From Thalassiosira profunda (Eukaryota; Bacillariophyta; Thalassiosirophyceae; Thalassiosirales; Thalassiosiraceae): a DNA stretch of 12,514 nt. Below are positions 6,971-12,514 of this stretch, one piece after another. A program made the position numbers and the translations under genes. The notes beneath the pieces were generated by a model. It did not search any database. It was not told the origin of the DNA and worked only from the letters and a program-made list of their open reading frames with translations. The stretch's first letter is position 1; each line of letters opens with the position of its first letter. The stretch covers positions 1-12,514 of the forward strand of contig JALLAP010002066.1 of NCBI GenBank assembly GCA_036939355.1, read 5' to 3'.

Positions 6971-7837
6971 TCACAATGTGATAAGCTCCGGGAAGTCGAA
7001 TATGCAATCCCGCTCCGTCAGCACGTCCGACGGTTCGCTCGGCGTCCAAAACACCTCAAAAGCATTCAAACAATCCCCTCCCTCCACTCGACAGTCGCTC
7101 GCAATGCTCGTCAGCACGCCCTTCGTATCCGCCAAGCTGAACCCCGCCCTCTCAAAATTAGTTTCATCGCCCTGTATCTCCATAATCACGCTCACCACCG
7201 CCACGGTCGGACTAGCGGCTTCCGACGTATCCCCCTCCGGACGCACGTACTCCTTCTCGAATTTGCATGCCTCCCTATCCGCCCACAGGTTGTACGTGCT
7301 CTCGGCCTTGCCCATTTCCTGCTCCTTGAACCACTCGCTGTCGCTGCAGGCCGCTATCCAATCGTCGCTCTTCCGGAGGAGGCCCAAGCAGATCTCGTGA
7401 CACATCTTGTGCACATCGCGGGCGCAGCGGGGCATCGTCAGCAAACTGGCGTGCACGCAACGCAAATTTGCCCCATCATTTGGAGCACTCACCTTGGACA
7501 ATTCCGAATCGCCAGGCCCCTCGTCGTAATCGTCGTCGTAGGCGCTCCCCGCCTCTTCGTTCCGCGCGTGCCTTTCCAGGGTTGCAAAAATGGAATCGCC
7601 CGCCGTGCGCTCCGCCCCGCTCACGCTCAGGGCCACCTGGACCTTCCCGACGGTGATTCCCTTGCCCAGCGGGCCCTCGTCCTCGAAGGCCTTGTCGAGG
7701 CCCTCGAAGAAGGGGCGTTGGGTGGAGGAGGGTGTTCCGATTTTTCGCCTGTCGAGCACCGCTGCGGGGGATGTGAACGCCGATGATGAGGCGACAAGCG
7801 ACAGGCCCAACGCCGCCAGCGGAGCCCGGCGCGCCAT
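6971..7837 (-). CDS. Plastid-targeted DUF1517 (FLAP1-like) protein, one intron
   Basis: The spliced product is 259 residues (exons 7837-7493 and 7405-6971). The start at 7837 is chosen over an in-frame ATG at 7951 because it gives a signal peptide at once: MARRAPLAALGLSLVASSSA, cut before FTSP, the Phe-type motif of complex-plastid targeting. The mature part carries the DUF1517 pattern: VGKVQVALSVSG near 63, ICLGLLRKSDDWIAACSDSEW just after the splice junction, then AESTYNLWADREACKFEKEY, VVSVIMEIQGD and the C-terminal VFWTPSEPSDVLTERDCIFDFPELITL. DUF1517 occurs in cyanobacteria, algae and plants; the Arabidopsis member FLAP1 helps acclimation to fluctuating light, so a thylakoid or stromal role is inferred. 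An acidic linker (DDDYDEGPGD) precedes the intron. Its promoter is shared with the divergent SMYD-like gene, 196 bases away. Confidence 0.88.
   Translation of the reverse strand: MARRAPLAALGLSLVASSSAFTSPAAVLDRRKIGTPSSTQRPFFEGLDKAFEDEGPLGKGITVGKVQVALSVSGAERTAGDSIFATLERHARNEEAGSAYDDDYDEGPGDSELSKVSAPNDGANLRCVHASLLTMPRCARDVHKMCHEICLGLLRKSDDWIAACSDSEWFKEQEMGKAESTYNLWADREACKFEKEYVRPEGDTSEAASPTVAVVSVIMEIQGDETNFERAGFSLADTKGVLTSIASDCRVEGGDCLNAFEVFWTPSEPSDVLTERDCIFDFPELITL
7406..7492 (-). other. 87-nt intron of the DUF1517 gene
   Basis: The donor is AAG|GTGAGT and the acceptor GTGCACAAG|ATG, with a good branch-point candidate (TGCTGAC) about 35 nt before the acceptor. Length 87 is a multiple of three and no stop occurs, so unspliced RNA would encode 29 extra residues. 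Removing it joins ELSK to MCHEICLGLLRK, restoring the compact helix expected in DUF1517. An alternative acceptor 47 nt from the donor would shift the frame and lose the conserved C-terminus. Confidence 0.75.
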
Positions 7838-8033
7838 GGTGGGTACTAGTGGGCTGTGGGGCGAGGGACGAGGGGAGGGTGGTGGTATGGGTGTTGGGTG
7901 TTGGGTGTGCGTGGTGTTGAGGGTCAGGGTCGATTCAGCCTTCACCTTCACGCATTTTCACACGCAAAAACCTGCCTCCGAGCAAGGTGCACCAAGGGTG
8001 CACCCAACACACAATAGCCTTGCACCGAGACCC
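7838..8033. promoter_or_regulatory. Compact divergent promoter with G/T-rich repeat
   Basis: The 196 bases separate the starts of the DUF1517 gene (-) and the SMYD-like gene (+) and must hold both promoters and leaders. Near 7880-7920 the plus strand is a short G/T microsatellite (units of GGGTGTT). Two adjacent palindromes, GGTGCACC (7986-7993) and GGGTGCACCC (7996-8005), lie about 30 bases before the plus-strand ATG. No TATA-like element is clear. Confidence 0.5.
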
Positions 8034-9773
8034 ATGGGCGCCAAGAAAAAGGGAAAGAAGAAGCCCCCGGGCGCGGGGAAGAAGGGTGGCGCCGGCGGCG
8101 TTGATCTCAGCACGCTGTCGCTGACGCCACGTCGCCTGAGCGACGCGTCCCCCCTCCTCTTCGATGGAAGCGGCGGGGAGCTCCCGTTTGCGTTGCCGTT
8201 CGTTGGACCGATAGCGATAGCTCTGGCTGAACGAGGAGGTGGTGCAAATGGGGATACATCTGCAGTCATGCACGGTGAGTGCATGTGAATATATGTTGTG
8301 TGCAGTATTTGCAAACTGCTTGCATCGTCTTGCCTGGGTTCACCCGTTGATGCATCATGCACAACTATCTAACTCTGTTGCTGATCTATTGCAGGACGCG
8401 GCCTCATCACTACTCGCGATGTCAAGGCGGGCGAATGCCTTTTTGTCACACCCGCCATCGTGTCGGCCGATGCAGCCGAGGTCCGTCGGCGCTACTTGCA
8501 ACAGCAGCAACAGGGTAAAGATGCTGCCCGGGATCTGGAGCAAATGACCGAGGACAATCTGGTGGAGCAGGTGCAATCGCTGTGCCAAATAGTGGAGGAT
8601 GCAGAAATACAGCCCAAAGAGACTGTTGGCCGGGCGCGCAGGCTGCTAGCTGCATTCTCGGCGCAAATGAGCTCGGATGCTGTGCCAACAGTAGACGCTC
8701 CCGATGAATGGATGGACATCTTGCTCGGCGAACCGTCGTCAATCGGCACCGCCAACGGCGGCGGCGACGAAAGCGGAAAGTTGGATAGGGATACAATCGT
8801 CAATACCATTCGCCGGAATGCCTTTGGGCCCGATTTTCATGGCTACGATGCAATCGCAAAGTGTTGGACGGAGCGGGAGAACACCGAGGATTGCTACCAC
8901 CGATTGTTGGCGGCATATCCTCTCGCAGCTGCAATCAACCACTCCTGTACTCCGAGTGCAGTGCGCGTCTTTGGCCGCATTCCCGCTGGCAATGGATGGA
9001 ATGCATCTGAGATTGATGGCGTCCGAGGAAGAGAAGTGATGATTGTTCATGCCTGCGCAGATATATCAAAAGGGGCGGAGATCACGTGGTCCTACCTTCC
9101 TGCATGCACTCCTTATGCAGTCCGACAAGAGATGCTGAGCTCGAAGTATGGATTCGAATGCAAGTGCGTCCGTTGTGCAAAAGAAGAAGCAGCGTCAGAT
9201 ATCCCAGAGCTTACAGAGGTATCGGATGTTGCAGATGATATGTGGTCTCTCCGCGATCAGAGGCGGGATGCGGAAATGACGGATCTGGTTTCTTCCTTGG
9301 AAGATTGCTTTGCATCTGCCAAACACTCGCCCAACGAAACACAGAGATACATCCGAGTGGGGTATGCGGCTTTGTACATGGAGCACTTCAACGTTTCGCT
9401 CGGGAACGGCAGCGATGTGTCCGAACTCCTCGAACTGGCCACTCTGTTGCACTTTTCTTTTGCATCCTGCAACAACGCGAGCACCGAGCACCTCGGCGTT
9501 CTCCATTTATGCTATGAGTTGTCGGGGGTGTTGCACACTCGCGCTATGAATGGAATGGGCTTAGGTCTAATGATGAGTGGTCTAGATTCCGGTGACCCAA
9601 CAAGAACACTGACTCAAGTGCGCTTTTGGACTGAGCAGCTGAAGAAAGCGCACATGGTTCGGTACGGGGAGTTGGGAGAGGATGTGAACAAAGTGAGAGA
9701 ATTGATGAAGCATTCGAAGTTGGTATTGAGAAACAGGGATGGGTTCTACTTGGCGGAGCACAAGTTCATCTAG
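8034..9773 (+). CDS. SMYD-like SET-domain protein (putative protein-lysine methyltransferase), one intron
   Basis: Exons 8034-8274 and 8395-9773 encode 539 residues. The ATG at 8034 gives a Lys-rich N-terminus (MGAKKKGKKKPPGAGKKGG) resembling a nuclear-localisation or RNA-binding tail. The SET domain begins at residue 81, across the splice junction, with GRGLITTRDVKAGECLFV, and is split by a long helical insertion (about 110-230, with a poly-Gln run). It resumes with AAAINHSCTPSAVRVFG (NHSC at 262-265), then GAEITWSYL (307-315) and the post-SET cysteines in YGFECKCVRC (332-341). The rest is a helical C-terminal region as in SMYD proteins. NHSC, the GAE(I/L) motif and the Cys cluster suggest an intact S-adenosylmethionine site. 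The insertion lacks the Cys-rich MYND finger found at this place in true SMYD proteins. Substrate unknown; histone or non-histone lysine is the family expectation. Confidence 0.88.
8275..8394 (+). other. 120-nt intron of the SMYD-like gene
   Basis: The donor is CACG|GTGAGT and the acceptor CTATTGCAG|GAC, with branch-point candidates CTAAC (about 8370) and CTGAT. The phase-1 splice rebuilds a Gly codon and the SET motif GRGLITTRDV. Retention would hit a TGA five codons in, so splicing is required for the full protein. The donor is identical to that in the DUF1517 gene. Confidence 0.9.
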
Positions 9774-10208
9774 GGCGGGTGGGGTTCCGACCTGCATTGG
9801 ATACCCTACGGTACATTGAACTTGACGAAGCATGTCACACACTACCGTACAGACAGTAAACCGACATCAACAGCGCCTCTTCTTTCGGTGTTCTTTCCGT
9901 CCTATGCAGGGTTGGACAACAGCGCCTCTTCCCTGCTCACAACATCCTGAGCTGTACTAGTGATAGAGGGTCATTTGTCAATCGACCAGTCATTGACGGT
10001 GCGTGACTCGCTTGCAAAAACGCTCACAACTTCGGCCCTCACCCGCTCCGGCTCTCGTCGACGAGGAACAGATGCGCGTGAATAAAGTTACTGCATGCCT
10101 GGCTATTGCTCTCAACAGCCTCAAACCACGTTCAACGGAAATTGCAATGGTACAATATTGGTAGGGCGCAGCTCATTTCCCAACGCAACAGCTGAGCATT
10201 GAGAGACA
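9774..10208. other. Intergenic region with a 49-nt-spaced direct repeat
   Basis: No gene is seen. CAACAGCGCCTCTTC occurs at 9868-9882 and again at 9917-9931. The left part should be the 3'UTR of the SMYD-like gene, and the right part the leader of the next gene, which begins with the first ATG at 10209. Confidence 0.5.
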
Positions 10209-10898
10209 ATGAACGCCACCAACGAACACGACAGGGCCGGGCGCTGCATCCGCCACCCGCACATCCAACTGCGAAAGCGGAAAGTGTTCGTGCCCGGCAC
10301 GGGCGTCGTCTTTAAGTGGAAGGTGATCCTCGAGCGCTGCCCCCACTGCGTGCTCGATGGAATGCTGGCTGAGGACATCGCCCTCTCCAAGCAGAAGGGT
10401 CGCGGCCGCGAGCGCCGCGGCGAGAGCTGCAAGTCGACGGAGAAGGCATATCGCAAGATTTGCAGCGCAAATGACGACACGGCGAGCACGTCCCCGCCGT
10501 CGTCTCACGGGTCGGTCGACCTCGAGCCTCCGCGGTCCGTCAGCCCGATCGCCATGACCTCTCGGTACGATGCGGCCCGGGGAGACAAATTTAAGTCGGT
10601 CACATTTCGTGGCACCGACCCCCCTTCATCTAGCCAAGTAGCCTCATATTCTACCACCCATCAAGATGCAAAGTTCAGACGAGCGCGCTCCGACTGCCCC
10701 ACGCCCTCGAAGGCCTCCTCGCCAACCCAGTCTGTGCGATCTCGACAACGACGCGAGTCTCCGGAGCTTGAGCGAAGGCTCTTCATACCTGCCCACACCA
10801 CATGCTGTTCAAGGCGGCAATTCCACCAAGCGCCTTCCTGCCGAGGACGAAGGCGAGGCAGCATCCAACGTCGTGTACGGATTGCGTCGTTTCAGTGA
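10209..10898 (+). CDS. Small basic protein with HPH/CPxC (putative zinc-binding) motif
   Basis: In frame from ATG 10209 the protein is 229 residues. Residues 11-50 hold GRCIRHPHIQLRKRK...WKVILERCPHC: a Cys, two His and a CPHC pair (C13, H16, H18, C44, C47), plausibly binding one zinc ion. As far as I recall, the same CxxHPHIxLRKK...WKVxxxxCPxC pattern recurs in many uncharacterised diatom and other stramenopile proteins; its function is unknown. The rest is Ser/Arg/Pro-rich and probably disordered. After about 10660 the +1 frame looks more protein-like (DNDASLRSLSEGSSYLPTPH, ending NVVYGLRRFSDLERRRS at 10917), so the true C-terminus may lie in that frame through an unrecognised short intron or a frameshift. 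The N-terminal motif is secure; the end is not. Confidence 0.6.
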   Translation: MNATNEHDRAGRCIRHPHIQLRKRKVFVPGTGVVFKWKVILERCPHCVLDGMLAEDIALSKQKGRGRERRGESCKSTEKAYRKICSANDDTASTSPPSSHGSVDLEPPRSVSPIAMTSRYDAARGDKFKSVTFRGTDPPSSSQVASYSTTHQDAKFRRARSDCPTPSKASSPTQSVRSRQRRESPELERRLFIPAHTTCCSRRQFHQAPSCRGRRRGSIQRRVRIASFQ

Positions 10899-11059
10899 TC
10901 TTGAGAGAAGAAGGAGCTGAAGAAGGGGGAGGAGGTTGAAGTCAGTCTCTCTACGATATCTAAGATGTATGCACAGCAGGTTTGGAAGAGAGACTCATTA
11001 TACATTATTAGTACTGGACTAGCTAGCAAAAGCCAGGGGCTTCAATCTTCCTGTCGTTC

Positions 11060-11101
11060 ATGAAGAAGCTAAACGCCTGCTCTTCAATGAAGAAGCTAAA
11101 C
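11060..11101 (-). repeat. Direct repeat of 15 nt with 27-nt period
   Basis: ATGAAGAAGCTAAAC occurs at 11060-11074 and 11087-11101. It lies just downstream of the light-harvesting stop on the minus strand, in the presumed 3'UTR. Confidence 0.6.
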
Positions 11102-11130
11102 ATCTGAACCTTGGAGGGTCAACCAACCAT

Positions 11131-11245
11131 TTACTGGAGGTGGCCGATGATCGGGAGGTCCGGGTCGTAGCCCAGGGGCTGGATCTCCTCGTGGACCATG
11201 AGTCCGAGGATTCCGAGCATGGCGGCACGGCCGTTGTTGAGCTCG
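11131..11245 (-). CDS. Light-harvesting (chlorophyll a/c) protein, C-terminal fragment
   Basis: From the N at 11246 to the TAA at 11133-11131 the minus strand reads ELNNGRAAMLGILGLMVHEE, then IQPLGYDPDLPIIGHLQ and a stop. This is the third membrane helix of an LHC protein: Glu and Asn/Arg of the ENxR-type chlorophyll-binding and salt-bridge motif, then Gln/His positions at the helix end. It closely resembles the same helix of the complete gene at 11888-12508 (AIELNNGRAAQMGILGLMVHEKLG), but the tail differs, so it is a different family member. Everything upstream of the third helix is missing because the homology stops at the N. It is a 3' fragment created by a sequence gap or join rather than a short gene. 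Confidence 0.85.
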
Positions 11246-11246
11246 N
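11246..11246. other. Single ambiguous base (N) at a probable assembly join
   Basis: This is the only N in the window. Two unrelated coding 3' ends on opposite strands both terminate their homology here, so the N probably replaces missing sequence or marks a false contig join. Confidence 0.75.
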
Positions 11247-11423
11247 GGCGCGTTGCAGAATCACGTGAGCTACATTCTGAACGAGCTGGACGAGCGCGCG
11301 GTGTGGGAGCGGACGAGCATGGATACGGTGAAGCATCCGAGACTGCCGTTGATCATGACGCACAATGAGTTCGTTCGGGGCACGTTTTTGCTTGTTCAGC
11401 AAAACTTGAATAACATGGGCTGA
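11247..11423 (+). CDS. C-terminal fragment of an unidentified protein
   Basis: In frame from 11247 to the TGA at 11421-11423 the plus strand gives 58 residues with good protein character, including SYILNELDERAVWERTSMDT and HPRLPLIMTHNEFVRGTFLL. I do not recognise the family. No start codon or upstream part exists because the sequence changes to the opposite-strand light-harvesting gene at the N. The first bases after the N (GGCGCGTTGC) also resemble the light-harvesting gene at the equivalent place, so the first few residues may not belong to this protein. Confidence 0.5.
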   Translation, partial: GALQNHVSYILNELDERAVWERTSMDTVKHPRLPLIMTHNEFVRGTFLLVQQNLNNMG

Positions 11424-11887
11424 GATGCGAGTATGAGCAATGGAGCTTGAGATAACCTAAGTACCTACCTACAACTCATTCTCGTGTAATGATAGGTATT
11501 ACGATATGTAGTCTGTAGCAGACAGAAGAAGGGGATGTGCCAGGCAGGTTGTGCCAGGATGTGCCCTCTCGCTGCAACACATGTTGTGCGCCTCTCTATC
11601 CAGTTCCGGCTACCTAGCATTATTGCTGCTTCGTTCTAAAAGCATTGCATCCCGGCAGAAGCAATTGTCATTTCTAGAAGCAATTATCATGTCGAGATAG
11701 AAGTGTTTGCTAGTAATCTATTATCAAAAGCATCTAGAGCAATCTCTCTCACAGAGAGCACTGCGGCGCGGGGCCAGCACTTGGTCCTCCGCGCCCGCTC
11801 GTCTGCGGCTTCAAGCAATCTTGGTTGACGTGGGGTGGGTTCCCGTCAAAGGCAGAAGATAGTTGGCGGTCTATTGGGTGCACCAAC
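11424..11887. other. Intergenic region with short repeats
   Basis: No gene is seen. AGAAGCAATT-TCAT occurs twice close together (about 11658 and 11679), and CAATCTCTCTCACAGAGAG near 11740 contains a CTCTC/GAGAG inverted pair. The right part is the 3' flank of the light-harvesting gene. Confidence 0.45.
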
Positions 11888-12508
11888 TTAGAAGTGGGGC
11901 GGGAGGAGGTTGTCGACGTTGCCGAGCTTCTCGTGGACCATGAGGCCGAGGATGCCCATCTGGGCGGCGCGGCCGTTGTTGAGCTCGATGGCGCGCTTGC
12001 GCATCTTGGCGTCGTCCGAGAGCTTGCCCCATCCGAAGTCGAGGGCGCCGTTGCGGAAGTCGCCCTTGAACTCGGCGGGCGAGTCGCCCAGGGCGTTCTG
12101 GTTGGTGCCCCAGGGGCCCTTGAACTGGTCCTGGTTGGCGGCCTCCATCATGGTCCAGGTGGCGATCATCTGCGCCCAGACCATGCCCGGGAGGTTGTCG
12201 AGGGCGGCGAAGCCGGAGGGGATGTCCTCGGCGCCGGGGAAGCGGACGCCGGCGTAGGTGACGAGGTATCCGGTGACGGCGAGCATCGCGACGCGGCCGT
12301 GCTTGAGCTCGACCCAGCGGAGGCGGTCGAACTCCTCCTGGTCGGCGTCGACCATGAAGCCGAGGGGATCGAACGCGCCGAGGGGCATCTGCGCTCCGAG
12401 CTCTCCCTTGATGTCGAGGTTGACGGCGGTGGAGGCGCGGCCGGTGGAGGCCGGGGCGAAGGCGGCGGCGGAGCCGACGAGGGCAGCGGTGAGGGCAAGC
12501 TTCATCAT
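11888..12508 (-). CDS. Fucoxanthin-chlorophyll a/c light-harvesting protein (LHCF/FCP type)
   Basis: This is a complete 206-residue plastid antenna protein that binds chlorophyll a/c and carotenoid in the thylakoid membrane. Residues 1-16 are a signal peptide and AAA/FAP at 14-19 is the Phe-type cleavage motif of complex plastids. The N-terminal FCP pattern GELGAQMPLGAFDPLGF is at 35-51. Helix 1 (DRLRWVELKHGRVAMLAVTG, 61-80) carries E67, H70 and R72 of the chlorophyll-binding/salt-bridge motif. Helix 2 is about 104-124 with E122. FKGDFRNGALDFGW (147-160) is typical of FCPs. Helix 3 (RKRAIELNNGRAAQMGILGL, 170-189) has E175, N178 and R180, with H192 after it. Length and motif order match LHCF proteins. 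A second ATG follows the first directly, so the start is 12508 or 12505. Third positions are almost all C/G. The promoter lies outside the window. Confidence 0.96.
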   Translation of the reverse strand: MMKLALTAALVGSAAAFAPASTGRASTAVNLDIKGELGAQMPLGAFDPLGFMVDADQEEFDRLRWVELKHGRVAMLAVTGYLVTYAGVRFPGAEDIPSGFAALDNLPGMVWAQMIATWTMMEAANQDQFKGPWGTNQNALGDSPAEFKGDFRNGALDFGWGKLSDDAKMRKRAIELNNGRAAQMGILGLMVHEKLGNVDNLLPPHF

Positions 12509-12514
12509 TTTGGA

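Noticed and set aside
7275..7460. Alternative frame in the DUF1517 gene using an acceptor 47 nt from the donor
   Set aside because: It shifts the frame and loses the conserved C-terminal DUF1517 region; the 87-nt intron keeps it.
7838..7951. N-terminal extension of the DUF1517 protein from an upstream in-frame ATG at 7951
   Set aside because: It would bury the signal peptide and plastid-targeting motif behind 38 Pro/Thr/His-rich residues encoded by a microsatellite; the ATG at 7837 fits targeting.
1..12514. Search for tRNA, rRNA, CRISPR arrays or bacterial-style operons
   Set aside because: None seen by eye. The introns, targeting peptides and gene spacing are eukaryotic, and no regularly spaced repeat array or tRNA-like cloverleaf was found.

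Overview
The window looks like nuclear DNA of a photosynthetic eukaryote with a red-algal-type secondary plastid, most likely a stramenopile such as a pelagophyte, diatom or relative. Three things point there. Two proteins start with a signal peptide ending in a phenylalanine cleavage motif (SAAA/FAP and SSSA/FTSP), which is typical of plastid targeting in these algae. A fucoxanthin/chlorophyll a/c light-harvesting protein closes the window. Genes are compact, with few short GT-AG introns. The species cannot be fixed from the sequence alone.

Layout, left to right. 1-270 (-): N-terminus of an ammonium transporter cut by the window edge. 271-1092: gene-free. 1093-1885 (+): membrane-anchored SET-domain protein whose reading frame breaks near 1510-1535. 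2493-3098 (+): ribosomal protein uL13 (RPL13A), probably with a 5'UTR intron. 3209-5397: about 2.2 kb bounded by a 30/31-nt inverted repeat and carrying subterminal repeats, hairpins and a decayed coiled-coil reading frame. I read it as an undescribed DNA transposon inserted between two convergent genes. 5468-6802 (-): ankyrin-repeat protein. 6971-7837 (-): plastid-targeted DUF1517 protein with one 87-nt in-frame intron. 8034-9773 (+): SMYD-like SET protein with a 120-nt intron, transcribed divergently from the DUF1517 gene. 10209-10898 (+): small basic protein with a Cys/His (HPH...CPxC) motif. 11131-11245 (-) and 11247-11423 (+): 3' ends of a second light-harvesting gene and of an unidentified gene, both cut at a single N at 11246, which looks like an artificial assembly join. 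11888-12508 (-): complete light-harvesting protein.

The genes do not form one pathway. They are individual eukaryotic transcription units: nitrogen uptake, translation, light harvesting, a plastid protein of the FLAP1/DUF1517 type, and two putative lysine methyltransferases. RPL13A, the light-harvesting gene and the transporter use almost only C or G at third positions, while the SET and ankyrin genes do not, which suggests selection for high expression in the former. The most novel items are the inverted-repeat element at 3209-5397, the SET-gene lesion and the chimeric junction at the N. All calls come from reading the sequence; no database search was possible.
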